A program made the translations under genes and the position numbers. This document shows positions 38,321 through 51,424 of a stretch of 64,000 nt of DNA, in pieces (positions within the stretch are counted from its first letter, which is position 1; each line of letters starts with the position of its first letter). The DNA comes from Nomia melanderi (lineage: Eukaryota > Arthropoda > Insecta > Hymenoptera > Halictidae), in the NCBI RefSeq assembly GCF_051020985.1, contig NW_027475134.1, positions 4,650,001-4,714,000 of the forward strand, read 5' to 3'. Under the pieces are notes generated by a model, which ran no database searches, was not told the DNA's origin, and saw only the letters and a list, made by a program, of their open reading frames with translations.

Positions 38321-40594
38321 GTCAGGGGTAAATCCAATATATATCTGGTGATATCTCGGGTGCTATTACAGATACCGCAATAAATCAAAGTGCGTTGTCT
38401 GTAGGAGGCTCTGGCGCATGAATCTGTGCAGCGGGAACGACCTTGGACCACTAGGGGCCGAGAAAACCACAGTCTCATGGGGCCGGACACTCAGGGTCAG
38501 GGGAAAATCCAATATATATCTGGTGATATCTCGGGTGCTATTACAGATAGCGCAATAAATCAAAGTGCGTTGTCTGTAGGAGGCCCTGGCGCATGAATCT
38601 GTGCAGCGGGAACGACCTCGGACCACTACGGGCCGAGAAAACCACAGTCTCATGGGGCCGGACACTCAGGGTCAGGGGAAAATCCAATATATATCTGGTG
38701 ATATCTCGGGTGCTATTAGAGATAGCGCAATAAACCAAGTGAGTTATCTGCAGGAGGCCCTGGCGCCTGAATCTGGGAAGCGGGAGCGTCCTCGGACCAC
38801 CTGGGGCCGAGAAAACCACCGTCTCATGGGGCCGGACACCCAGAGTCAGGGGAAAATCCAATATATATCTGGTGATATCTCAGGTGCTATTAGAGATAGC
38901 GCAATAAACCAAAGTGAATTATCTGCAGGAGGCCCTCGCGCATGAATCTGTGCAGCGGGAATGACCTCGGTCCACCAGGGGCCGAGAAAACCACCGTCTC
39001 ATGGGGCTGGACACTCAGGGTGAGGGAAATATCCAATATATATCTGGTGATATCTCGGGTGCTATTACAGATAGCGCAATAAATCAAAGTGCATTGTCTG
39101 TAGGAGGCCGTGGCGCATGAATCTGGGCAGCGGGAACGACCTCGGACCACCAGGGGCCGAGAAGACCACCGTCTCATGGGGCCGGCCACTCAGGGTCAGG
39201 GGAAAATCCAATATATATCTGGTGATGTCTCGGGTGCTATTAGAGATAGCGCAATAAGCCAAAGGGAATTATCTGTAGGAGGCCCTGGCACATGCATCTG
39301 TGCAGCGGGAACGACCTAGGACCACCAGGGGCCGAGAAAACCACCGTCTCATGGAGCCGGACACTCAGGGTCAGGGGAAAATCCAATATATATCTGGTGA
39401 TATCTCGGGTGCTATTACAGATAGCGCAATAAATCAAAGTGCGTTGTCTGTAGGAGGCTCTGGCGCATGAATGTGTGCAGCGGGAACGACCTCGGACTAC
39501 TAGGGGCCGAGAAAGCCACAGTCTCATGGGGCCGGACACTCAGGGTCAGGGGAAAATCCAATATATATCTGGTGATATCTCGGGTGCTATTACAGATAGC
39601 GCAATAAATCAAAGTGCGTTGTCTGTAGGAGGCTCTGGCGCATGATTCTGTGCAGCGGGAACGACCTCGGACCACTAGGGGCCGAGAAAACCACAGTCTC
39701 ATGGGGCCGGACACTCAGGGTCAGTGGAAAATCCAATATATATCTGGTGATATATCGGGTGCTATTACAGATACCGCAATAAATCAAAGTGCGTTGTCTG
39801 TAGGAGGCCCTGGCGCATGAATCTGTGCAGCGGGAACGACCTCGGACCACCAGGGTCCGAGAAAACCACCGTCTCATGGGGCCGGACACTCAGGGTCAGG
39901 GGTAAATCCAATATATATCTGGTGATATCTCGGGGGCCATTACAGATAGCGCAATAAATCAAAGTGCGTTGTCTGTAGGAGGCCCTGGCGCATGAATCTG
40001 TGCAACGGGAGCGACCTCGGACCACCAGGGGCCGAGAAAACAACAGTCTCATGGGGCCGGACACTCAGGGTCAGGGGAAAATCCAATATATATCTGGTGA
40101 TATCTCGGGTGCTATTACGGACAGCGCAATAAATCAAAGTGCATTGTCTGTAGGAGGCACTGGCGAATGAATCTGTGCAGCAGGAACGACCTCGGACCAC
40201 CAGTGGCCGAGAAAATTACAGATATTCGGAATCCGTCACCCAAGGTCATGTAAAAATCCAGCATATATCTGGTGATATCTCGGGTGCTATTAGAGATAGC
40301 GCGATAAATCAAAGTGAATCATCTGCAGGAGGCCCTGGCGCATGAATGTGTGCAGCGGGAACGACCTCGGACGACCAGGGGCCGAGAAAACCGCAGACTC
40401 ATGGGGCCGGACACTCAGGGTCAGGGAAAAATCCAATATATATCTGGTGATATCTCGGGCGCTATTAGAGATAGCGCAATAAACCAAAGTGAATTATCCG
40501 CAAGAGGCCCTGGCGCATGAATCTGTGCAGCGGGGACGACCTCGGACCACCAGGGGCCGAGAAAACCACCGTCTCATGGGGCTGGACACTCAGG
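38321..40594. repeat. 2274-bp tandem duplication, copy 1
   Basis: Thirteen monomers, one base short of 13 x 175 because of a deletion in ACCAAGTGAGTTATC near 38738. The next 2274 bp repeat it almost base for base. Differences noticed by eye are GATACCGC against GATAGCGC near 38375/40649 and ATCAAAGTGCG against ATCAATGTGCG near 39435/41709. Confidence 0.93.
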
Positions 40595-42868
40595 GTCAGG
40601 GGTAAATCCAATATATATCTGGTGATATCTCGGGTGCTATTACAGATAGCGCAATAAATCAAAGTGCGTTGTCTGTAGGAGGCTCTGGCGCATGAATCTG
40701 TGCAGCGGGAACGACCTTGGACCACTAGGGGCCGAGAAAACCACAGTCTCATGGGGCCGGACACTCAGGGTCAGGGGAAAATCCAATATATATCTGGTGA
40801 TATCTCGGGTGCTATTACAGATAGCGCAATAAATCAAAGTGCGTTGTCTGTAGGAGGCCCTGGCGCATGAATCTGTGCAGCGGGAACGACCTCGGACCAC
40901 TACGGGCCGAGAAAACCACAGTCTCATGGGGCCGGACACTCAGGGTCAGGGGAAAATCCAATATATATCTGGTGATATCTCGGGTGCTATTAGAGATAGC
41001 GCAATAAACCAAGTGAGTTATCTGCAGGAGGCCCTGGCGCCTGAATCTGGGAAGCGGGAGCGTCCTCGGACCACCTGGGGCCGAGAAAACCACCGTCTCA
41101 TGGGGCCGGACACCCAGAGTCAGGGGAAAATCCAATATATATCTGGTGATATCTCAGGTGCTATTAGAGATAGCGCAATAAACCAAAGTGAATTATCTGC
41201 AGGAGGCCCTCGCGCATGAATCTGTGCAGCGGGAATGACCTCGGTCCACCAGGGGCCGAGAAAACCACCGTCTCATGGGGCTGGACACTCAGGGTGAGGG
41301 AAATATCCAATATATATCTGGTGATATCTCGGGTGCTATTACAGATAGCGCAATAAATCAAAGTGCATTGTCTGTAGGAGGCCGTGGCGCATGAATCTGG
41401 GCAGCGGGAACGACCTCGGACCACCAGGGGCCGAGAAGACCACCGTCTCATGGGGCCGGCCACTCAGGGTCAGGGGAAAATCCAATATATATCTGGTGAT
41501 GTCTCGGGTGCTATTAGAGATAGCGCAATAAGCCAAAGGGAATTATCTGTAGGAGGCCCTGGCACATGCATCTGTGCAGCGGGAACGACCTAGGACCACC
41601 AGGGGCCGAGAAAACCACCGTCTCATGGAGCCGGACACTCAGGGTCAGGGGAAAATCCAATATATATCTGGTGATATCTCGGGTGCTATTACAGATAGCG
41701 CAATAAATCAATGTGCGTTGTCTGTAGGAGGCTCTGGCGCATGAATGTGTGCAGCGGGAACGACCTCGGACTACTAGGGGCCGAGAAAGCCACAGTCTCA
41801 TGGGGCCGGACACTCAGGGTCAGGGGAAAATCCAATATATATCTGGTGATATCTCGGGTGCTATTACAGATAGCGCAATAAATCAAAGTGCGTTGTCTGT
41901 AGGAGGCTCTGGCGCATGATTCTGTGCAGCGGGAACGACCTCGGACCACTAGGGGCCGAGAAAACCACAGTCTCATGGGGCCGGACACTCAGGGTCAGTG
42001 GAAAATCCAATATATATCTGGTGATATATCGGGTGCTATTACAGATACCGCAATAAATCAAAGTGCGTTGTCTGTAGGAGGCCCTGGCGCATGAATCTGT
42101 GCAGCGGGAACGACCTCGGACCACCAGGGTCCGAGAAAACCACCGTCTCATGGGGCCGGACACTCAGGGTCAGGGGTAAATCCAATATATATCTGGTGAT
42201 ATCTCGGGGGCCATTACAGATAGCGCAATAAATCAAAGTGCGTTGTCTGTAGGAGGCCCTGGCGCATGAATCTGTGCAACGGGAGCGACCTCGGACCACC
42301 AGGGGCCGAGAAAACAACAGTCTCATGGGGCCGGACACTCAGGGTCAGGGGAAAATCCAATATATATCTGGTGATATCTCGGGTGCTATTACGGACAGCG
42401 CAATAAATCAAAGTGCATTGTCTGTAGGAGGCACTGGCGAATGAATCTGTGCAGCAGGAACGACCTCGGACCACCAGTGGCCGAGAAAATTACAGATATT
42501 CGGAATCCGTCACCCAAGGTCATGTAAAAATCCAGCATATATCTGGTGATATCTCGGGTGCTATTAGAGATAGCGCGATAAATCAAAGTGAATCATCTGC
42601 AGGAGGCCCTGGCGCATGAATGTGTGCAGCGGGAACGACCTCGGACGACCAGGGGCCGAGAAAACCGCAGACTCATGGGGCCGGACACTCAGGGTCAGGG
42701 AAAAATCCAATATATATCTGGTGATATCTCGGGCGCTATTAGAGATAGCGCAATAAACCAAAGTGAATTATCCGCAAGAGGCCCTGGCGCATGAATCTGT
42801 GCAGCGGGGACGACCTCGGACCACCAGGGGCCGAGAAAACCACCGTCTCATGGGGCTGGACACTCAGG
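40595..42868. repeat. 2274-bp tandem duplication, copy 2
   Basis: Repeats the preceding block. The junction can be placed. Copy 1 ends GGCTGGACACTCAGGGT and joins CAGGGGTAAATCC, the start of copy 2. Copy 2 ends with the same GGCTGGACACTCAGGGT but continues GAGGGAAATATCC, the usual partner of that variant. The exchange therefore fell in the shared CACTCAGGGT stretch. Confidence 0.93.
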
Positions 42869-44107
42869 GTGAGGGAAATATCCAATATATATCTGGTGAT
42901 ATCTCGGGTGCTATTAGAGATAGCGCAAAAAATCAAAATGCATTGTCTGTAGGAGGCCCTGTCGCATGAAGCTGGCCAGCGGGAACTACCTCGGACCACC
43001 AGGGTCCGAGAAAACCACCGTCTCATGGGGCCGGACACTCAGGGTCAGGGGAAAATCCAATATATATCTGGTGATATCTCGGGTGCTATTACAGATAGCG
43101 TAATAAATCAAAGTGCATTGTCTGTAGGAGGCACTGGCGAATGAATCTGTGCAGCAGGAACGACCTCGGACCAACAGGGGCCGAGAAAATTACTGATATT
43201 CGGAATCCGTCACCCAAGGTCATGTAAAAATCCAGCATATATCTGGTGATATCTCGGGTGCTATTAGAGATAGCGCAATAAGCCAAAGGGAATTATCTGC
43301 AGGAGGCCCTGGCGCATGCATCTGTGCAGCGGGCACGACCTAGGACCACCAGGGGCCGAGAAAACCACCGTCTCATGTGGCCGGACACTCAGGGTCAGGG
43401 GAAAATCCAATATATATCTGGTGATATCTCGGGTGCTATTACAGAGAGCGCAATAAATCATAGTGCGTTGTCTGTAGAAGGCCCTGGCGCATGAATCTGT
43501 GCAGCGGGAGCGTCCTCGGACCACCTGGGGCCGAGAAAACCACCGTCTCATGGGGCCGGACACTCAGGGTCAGGGAAAAATCTATCATATATCTGGTGAT
43601 ATCTCGGGTGCTATTACAGATAGCGCAATAAATCAGAGTGCATTGTCTGTAGGAGGCCCTGGCGCAAGAATCTGTGAAGCGGGAACGACCTCGGACCACC
43701 AGAGGCCGAGAAAACCACAGTCTCATGGGGCCGGACGCTCAGGGTCAGGGGAAAATCCAATATATATCCGGTGATATCTCGGGTGCTATTAGAGATAGCG
43801 CAATAAACCAAAGTGAATTATCTACAGGAGGCCCTGGCGCATGAATCTGTGCAACGGGAACGACCTCGGACCACCAGGGGCCGAGAAAACCACCGTCTCA
43901 TGGGGCCGGACACTCAGGGTCAGTGAAAAATCCAATATATATCTGGTGATATCTCGGGTGCTATTACAGATAGCGCAATATATCAAAGTGCATTGTCTGT
44001 AGGAGACCCTGGCGCATGAATCTGTGCAGCGGGAACGACCTCGGACCACCAGGGGCCGAGACAACAACCGTCTCATGGGGCCGGACACTCAGGGTCAGGG
44101 AAAAATC

Positions 44108-44164
44108 AGGGGCCGAGAAAACCACCGTCTCATGGGGCCGGACATTCAGGGTCAGGGGAAAATC
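44108..44164. repeat. 57-bp internal partial-monomer duplication
   Basis: Bases 44051-44107 and 44108-44164 are consecutive 57-bp copies of the same monomer part, from AGGGGCCGAG to AAAATC. The first carries ACAACAACCGTCTC and ACACTCAGG, the second AAAACCACCGTCTC and ACATTCAGG. They are therefore of different subtypes and came from exchange between two monomers. Identical structures lie at 44515-44571 and 48772-48828. Confidence 0.93.
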
Positions 44165-44514
44165 TAATATATATCTGGTGATATCTCGGGTGCTATTAGA
44201 GATAGCGAAATAAACCAAAGTGAATTATCTACAGGAGGCCCTGGCGCATGAATCTGTGCAACGGGAACGACCTCGGACCACCAGGGGCCGAGAAAACCAC
44301 CGTCTCATGGGGCCGGACACTCAGGGTCAGTGAAAAATCCAATATATATCTGGTGATATCTCGGGTGCTATTACAGATAGCGCAATATATCAAAGTGCAT
44401 TGTCTGTAGGAGACCCTGGCGCATGAATCTGTGCAGCGGGAACGACCTCGGACCACCAGGGGCCGAGACAACAACCGTCTCATGGGGCCGGACACTCAGG
44501 GTCAGGGAAAAATC

Positions 44515-44571
44515 AGGGGCCGAGAAAACCACCGTCTCATGGGGCCGGACATTCAGGGTCAGGGGAAAATC
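44515..44571. repeat. 57-bp internal duplication, second occurrence
   Basis: The same junction AAAATCAGGGGCC is seen 407 bp after the first, so it was copied with the composite unit. Confidence 0.93.
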
Positions 44572-47500
44572 TAATATATATCTGGTGATATCTCGGGTGC
44601 TATTAGAGATAGCGAAATAAATCAAAGTGAATTATCTGCAGGAGGCCCTGGCGCGAGCATCTGTGCAGCGGGAACGACCTCGGACCACCAGGGGCCAAGA
44701 AAACCACCGTCTCATGGCGCCGGACACTCAGGGTCAGGGAAAAATCCAATATATATCTGGTGATATCTCGGGTGCTATTAGAGATAGCCAAATAAATCAA
44801 AGTGCATTGTCGGTAGGAGGCCCTGGCGCATGAATCTGTGCAGCGGGAACCGCCTCGGACCACCAGGGGCCGGGAAAACCACAGTCTCTTGGGGCCGGAC
44901 ACTCAGGGTCAGGGGAAAATCCAATATATATCTGGTGATATCTCGGGTGCTATTAGAGATAGCGCAATAAACCAAAGTGAATTATCTGCAGGAGGCCCTG
45001 GCGCATGCATCTGTGCAGCGGGAACGACCTCGGACCACCAGGGGCCAAGAAAACCACCGTCTCATGGCGCCGGACACTCAGGGTCAGGGAAAAATCCAAT
45101 ATATATCTGGTGATATCTCGGGTGCTATTAGAGATAGCCCAATAAATCAAAGTGCATTGTCGGTAGGAGGCCCTGGCGCATGAATCTGTGCAGCGGGAAC
45201 GACCTCGGACCACCAGGGGCCGGGAAAACCACAGTCTCATGGGGCCGGACACTCAGGGACAGGGGAAAATCCAATATATATCTGGTGATATCTCGGGTGC
45301 TATTACAGATAGCGCAATAAATCAAAGTGCATTGTCTGTAGGAGGCCCTGGCGCATGAATCTGTGCAGCGGGAACGACCTCGGACCACCAGGGGCCGAGA
45401 AAACCACCGTCTCATGGGGCCGGACACTCAGGGTCAGGGAAAAATCCAATATATATCTGGTGATATCTCGGGTGCTATTACAGATAGCCCAAGAAATCAA
45501 AGTGCATTGTCTGTATTAGGCCCCGGCGCATGAATCTGTGCAGCGGGAACGACCTCGGACCACCAGGGGCCGAGAAAACCACCGTCTCATGGGGCCGGAC
45601 ACTCAGGGTCAGGGGAAAATCCAATATATATCTGGTGATATCTCGGGTGCTATTACAGATAGCGCAATAAACCAAAGTGCATTGTCTGTAGGTGGCTCTT
45701 GCGAATGAATCTGTGCAGCAGGAACGACCTCGGACCACCAGTGGCCGAGAAAATTACAGATATTCGGAATCCGTCACCCAAGGTCATGTAAAAATCCAGC
45801 ATATATCTGGTGATATCTCGGGTGCTATTACAGATAGCGCAATAAATCAAAGTGCATTGTCTGTAGGAGGCTCAGGCGAATGAATCTGTGCAGCGGGAAC
45901 GACCTCGAACCACCAGGGGCCGAGAAAACCACAGTCTCATGGGGCCGGACACTCAGGGTCAGGGGAAAATCCAATATATATCTGGTGATATCTCGGGTGC
46001 TATTACAGATAGCGCAATAAACCAAAGTGCATTGACTGTAGGAGGCTCTTGCGAATGAATCTGTACCGCAGGAACGACCTCAGACCACCAGTGGCCGAGA
46101 AAATTACAGATATTCGGAATCCGTCACCCAAGGTCATGTAAAAATCCAGCAAATATCTGGTGATATCTCGGGTGCTATTACAGATAGCGCGATAAATCAA
46201 AGTGCATTGTCTGTAGGAGGCCCTGGCGCGTGAATCTGTGCAGCGGGAACGACCTCGGACCACCAGGGGCCGAGAAAACCACAGTCTCATGGGGCCGGAC
46301 ACTCATGGTCAGGGGAAAATCCAATATATATCTGGTGATATCTCGGGTGCTATTAGAGATAGCGCAATAAATCAAAGTGAATTATCTGCAGGACGCCCTG
46401 GCGCATGAATCTGTGCAGCGGGAACGACCTCGGACCACCAGGGGCCGAGACAACAACCGTCTCATGGGGCCGGACACTCAGGGTCAGGGAAAAATCCAAA
46501 ATATTTCTGGTGATATCTCGGGTTATATTACAGATAGAACAATAAATCAGAGTGCATTGTCTGTAGGAGGCCCTGGCGCATGAATCTGTGCAGCGGGAAC
46601 GACCTGGGACCACCAGGGGCCGAGAAAACCACCGACACATGGGGCCGGACACTCAGGGTCAGGGGAAAATCCAATATATATCTGGTGATATGTCCGGTGC
46701 TATTAGAGATAGCGCAATAAACCAAAGTGTATTATCTGCAGGAGGCCCTGGCGCATGAATCTGTGCAACGGGAACGACCTCGGACCACCAGGGGCCGAGA
46801 AAACCACCGTCTCATGGGGCCGGACACTCAGGGTCAGTGAAAAATCCAATATATATCTGGTTATATCTCGAGTGCTATTACAGATAGCGCAATAAATCAA
46901 ATTGCATTGTCTGTAGGAGGACCTTGCGCATGAATCTGTGCAGCGGGAACTACCTCGGACCACCAGGGGCCGAGAAAACCACCGTCTCATGGGGCCGGAC
47001 AGTCAGGGTCAGGGAAAAATCCAATATATTTCTGGTGATATCTCGGGTTATATTACAGATAGAACAATAAATCAAAGTGCATTGTCTGTAGGAGGCCCTG
47101 GTGCATGAATCTGTGCAGCGGGAACGACCTGGGACCACCAGGGGCCGAGAAAACCACCGACACATGGGGCCGGACAATCAGGGTCAGGGAAATGTCCAAT
47201 ATATATCGGGTGATATCTCAGGTGCTAGTAGAGATAGCGCAATAAACCAAAGTGAATTATCTGCAGGAGGCCCTGGCGCATGAATCTGTGCAGCGGGAAC
47301 GACCTCGAACCACCAGGGGCCGAGAAAACCACCGTCTCATGGGGCCGGACACTCAGGGTCAGGGAAAAATCCAATATATATCTGGTGATATCTCGGGTGC
47401 TATTACAGATAGCGTAATAAATAAATGTGCATTGTCTGTAGGAGGCCCTGGCGCATGAATCTGTGCAGAGGGAACGACCTCGGACCACCAGGGGCCGAGA

Positions 47501-48771
47501 AAACCACCGTCTCATGGGGCCGGACACTCAGGGTCAGGGAAGAATCCATTATATATCTGGTGATATCTCGGGTGCTATTACAGATAGCGTAATAAATAAA
47601 TGTGCATTGTCTGTAGGAGGCCCTGGCGCATGAATCTGTGCAGCGGGAACGACCTCGGACCACCAGGGACCGAGAAAACCACAGTCTCATGGGGCCGGAC
47701 ACTCAGGGTCAGGGGAAAATCCAATATATATCTGGTGATATCTCGGGTGCTATTAGAGATAGCGCAATAAACCAAAGTGTATTATCTGCAGGAGGCCCTG
47801 GCGCATGAATCTGTGCAACGGGAACGACCTCGGACCACCAGGGGCCGAGAAAACCACCGTCTCATGGGGCCGGACACTCAGGGTCAGTGAAAAATCCAAT
47901 ATATATCTTGTTATATCTCGAGTGCTATTACAGATAGCGCAATAAATCAAAGTGCATTGTCTGTAGGAGGACCTTGCGCATGAATCTGTGCAGCAGGATC
48001 TACCTAGGACCACCAGGGGCCGAGAAAACCACAGTCTCATGGAGTCGGACACTCAGGGTCAGGGAAGAATCCAATATATACCTGGTGATATCTCGGGTGC
48101 TATTAGAGATAGCGCAATAAACCAAAGTGAATTATCTGCAGGAGACCCTGGCGCATGAATCTGTGCAGCGGGAACGACCTCGGACCACCAGGGGCCGAGA
48201 AAACCACCGTCTCATGGGGCCGGACACTCAGGGTCAGGGAAAAATCTATCATATATCTGGTGATATCTCGGGTGCTATTACAGATAGCGCAATAAATCAG
48301 AGTGCATTGTCTGTAGGAGGCCCTGGCGCAAGAATCTGTGTAGCGGGAACGACCTCGGACCACCAGAGGCCGAGAAAACCACAGTCTCATGGGGCCGGAC
48401 GCTCAGGGTCAGGGGAAAATCCAATATATATCCGGTGATATCTCGGGTGCTATTAGAGATAGCGCAATAAACCAAAGTGAATTATCTACAGGAGGCCCTG
48501 GCGCATGAATCTGTGCAACGGGAACGACCTCGGACCACCAGGGGCCGAGAAAACCACCGTCTCATGGGGCCGGACACTCAGGGTCAGTGAAAAATCCAAT
48601 ATATATCTGGTGATATCTCGGGTGCTATTACAGATAGCGCAATATATCAAAGTGCATTGTCTGTAGGAGACCCTGGCGCATGAATCTGTGCAGCGGGAAC
48701 GACCTCGGACCACCAGGGGCCGAGACAACAACCGTCTCATGGGGCCGGACACTCAGGGTCAGGGAAAAATC

Positions 48772-48828
48772 AGGGGCCGAGAAAACCACCGTCTCATGGG
48801 GCCGGACATTCAGGGTCAGGGGAAAATC
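48772..48828. repeat. 57-bp internal duplication, third occurrence
   Basis: The same junction AAAATCAGGGGCC is seen 4664 bp after the first, so it was carried along in the larger duplicated block. Confidence 0.93.
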
Positions 48829-49499
48829 TAATATATATCTGGTGATATCTCGGGTGCTATTAGAGATAGCGAAATAAACCAAAGTGAATTATCTACAGGA
48901 GGCCCTGGCGCATGAATCTGTGCAACGGGAACGACCTCGGACCACCAGGGGCCGAGAAAACCACCGTCTCATGGGGCCGGACACTCAGGGTCAGTGAAAA
49001 ATCCAATATATATCTGGTGATATCTCGGGTGCTATTACAGATAGCGCAATATATCAAAGTGCATTGTCTGTAGGAGACCCTGGCGCATGAATCTGTGCAG
49101 CGGGAACGACCTCGGACCACCAGGGGCCGGGAAAACCACAGTCTCTTGGGGCCGGACACTCAGGGTCAGGGGAAAATCCAATATATATCTGGTGATATCT
49201 CGGGTGCTATTAGAGATAGCGCAATAAACCAAAGTGAATTATCTGCAGGAGGCCCTGGCGCATGCATCTGTGCAGCGGGAACGACCTCGGACCACCAGGG
49301 GCCAAGAAAACCACCGTCTCATGGCGCCGGACACTCAGGGTCAGGGAAAAATCCAATATATATCTGGTGATATCTCGGGTGCTATTAGAGATAGCCCAAT
49401 AAATCAAAGTGCATTGTCGGTAGGAGGCCCTGGCGCATGAATCTGTGCAGCGGGAACGACCTCGGACCACCAGGGGCCGGGAAAACCACAGTCTCATGG

Positions 49500-51424
49500 G
49501 GCCGGACACTCAGGGACAGGGGAAAATCCAATATATATCTGGTGATATCTCGGGTGCTATTACAGATAGCGCAATAAATCAAAGTGCATTGTCTGTAGGA
49601 GGCCCTGGCGCATGAATCTGTGCAGCGGGAACGACCTCGGACCACCAGGGGCCGAGAAAACCACCGTCTCATGGGGCCGGACACTCAGGGTCAGGGAAAA
49701 ATCCAATATATATCTGGTGATATCTCGGGTGCTATTACAGATAGCCCAAGAAATCAAAGTGCATTGTCTGTATTAGGCCCCGGCGCATGAATCTGTGCAG
49801 CGGGAACGACCTCGGACCACCAGGGGCCGAGAAAACCACCGTCTCATGGGGCCGGACACTCAGGGTCAGGGGAAAATCCAATATATATCTGGTGATATCT
49901 CGGGTGCTATTACAGATAGCGCAATAAACCAAAGTGCATTGTCTGTAGGTGGCTCTTGCGAATGAATCTGTACCGCAGGAACGACCTCGGACCACCAGTG
50001 GCCGAGAAAATTACAGATATTCGGAATCCGTCACCCAAGGTCATGTAAAAATCCAGCAAATATCTGGTGATATCTCGGGTGCTATTAGAGATAGCGCAAT
50101 AAACCAAAGTGCATTGTCTGTAGGAGGCCCAGGCGAATGAATCTGTGCAGCGGAAACGACCTCGGACCACCAGGGGCCGAGAAAATTACAGATATTCGGA
50201 ATCCGTCACCAAAGGTCATATAAAAATCCAGCATATATCTGGTGATATCTCGGGTGCTATTACAGATAGCCTAATAACCCAAAGTGCATTGTCTGTAGGT
50301 GGCCCTGGCGCATGAATCTGGGCAGCGGGAACGACCTCGGACCACCAGGGTCCGAGAAAATCACCGTCTCATGGAGCCGGACACTCAGGGTCAGGGAAAA
50401 ATCCAATATATATCTGGTGATATCTCGGGTGCTATTACAGATAGCGCAATAAATCAGAGTGCATTGTCTGTAGGAGGCCCTGGCGCATGAATCTGTGCAG
50501 CGGGAACGACCTCGGACCACCAGGGGCCGAGAAAACCACCGTCTCATGGGGCCGGACACTCAGGGTCTGGGGAAAATCCAATATAGATCTGGTGATATCT
50601 CGGGTGCTATTACAGATAGCGCAATCAACCAAAGTGTATTATCTGCAGGAGGCCCTGGCGCATGAATCTGTGCAACGGGAACGACCTCGGACCACCAGGG
50701 GCCGAGAAAACCACAGTCTCATGGGGCCGGACACTCATGGTCAGGGGAAAATCCAATATAGATCTGGTGATATCTCGGGAGCTATTAGAGATAGCGAAAT
50801 AAACCAAAGTGAATTATCTGCAGGAGGCCCTGGCGCATGAATCTGTGCAGCGGGAACGTCCTCGGACCTCCAGGGGACGAGACAACGACCGTCTCATGGG
50901 GCCGGACACTCAGGGTCAGGGTAATATCCAATATATATCTGGTGATATCTCGGGTGCTATTACAGATAGCGCAATAAATCAAAGTGCATTGTCTGTAGGA
51001 GGCCCTGGCGCATGAATCTGTGCAGCGGGAACCACCTCGGACCACCAAGGGCCGAGAAAAGCACAGTCTCATGGGGCCGGACACTCAGGGTCAGGGGAAA
51101 ATCCAACATATATCAGGTGATAACTCGGGTGCTATTACAGATAGCGCAATAAATCAAAGTGAATTATCTGCAGTAGGCCCTGGCGCATGAATCTGTGCAG
51201 CGGGAACGACCTCGGACCACCAGGGGCCGAGAAAACTACCGTCTCATGGGGCCGGTCACTCAGGGTCAGTGAAAAATCCAATATATATCTGCTGATATCT
51301 CGGGTGCTATTACAGATAGCGCAATAAATCAAAGTGCATTGTCTGTAGGAGGCCCTGGCGCATGAATCTGTGCAGCGGGAACGACCTCGGGCCACCAGGG
51401 GCCGAAAAAACCACTGTCTCATGG
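49500..51424. repeat. 1925-bp (11-monomer) tandem duplication, copy 1
   Basis: Begins around the rare CAGGGACAGGGGAAAATCC and contains two type B monomers (50004 and 50179), AATCTGTACCGCAGG, GATAGCCTAATAACCC and the GATAACTCGGG monomer. The next 1925 bp repeat this order. Confidence 0.9.
49538..49712 (+). repeat. Representative near-consensus 175-bp monomer
   Basis: This copy is within about one base of the consensus. Taking TCTGGTGATATC as the arbitrary start, it holds GATATC at 49544-49549, AATAAA at 49573-49578, the inverted repeat CTCGG/CCGAG at 49636-49640 and 49652-49656 (11-base loop), and the TATATA tract at its end. That tract is the kind of site the transposon used. The consensus is about 53% GC with 9 CpG. 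Confidence 0.9.

Larger units (their letters stand above)
24000..43500. repeat. 175-bp satellite array, zone 3 (about 111 monomers)
   Basis: Continuous monomers marked by GGCTGGACACTCAGGGTGAG with GGAAATATCC, by AATCTGGGCAGCGGG, by GAAGACCACCGTC, by AAGCCAAAGGGAATTATC and by GTGCGTTGTCTGTAGG. These markers are rare or absent outside about 24-43.5 kb, so this zone has been homogenised separately from its neighbours. Short indels include -1 near 24919, -2 near 25347 and -1 near 38738. No gene is present. Confidence 0.95.
43805..44618. repeat. Two tandem 407-bp composite units (175 + 232 bp)
   Basis: Each unit is one 175-bp monomer plus one enlarged 232-bp monomer. The two lie directly in tandem at an offset of 407 bp. 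The first base of the second unit is near 44212. A related single unit with the enlarged monomer lies near 48470-48876. Confidence 0.9.
43540..45710. repeat. Duplicated block, copy 1 (copy 2 at 48204-49967)
   Basis: The order of variants from AATCTATCATATATCTGG through the 57-bp insertion monomers to ATAGCCCAAGAAATC recurs downstream. The offset is 4664 bp at first and 4257 bp after the composite units. Copy 2 has one 407-bp composite unit carrying the insertion where copy 1 has two. Confidence 0.87.

Noticed and set aside
45448..45470. CCAAT plus TATATA as a promoter in each monomer
   Set aside because: CCAAT directly abuts TATATA instead of lying upstream at promoter spacing, and short AT-rich motifs like this arise easily. 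There is no independent support for transcription starts.
49628..49640. Pol III B-box-like sequence, tRNA-derived satellite (GGATCGACCTC variant)
   Set aside because: The majority form is GGAACGACCTC, which departs further from the B-box consensus. No matching A box lies upstream at tRNA spacing and no cloverleaf can be drawn.
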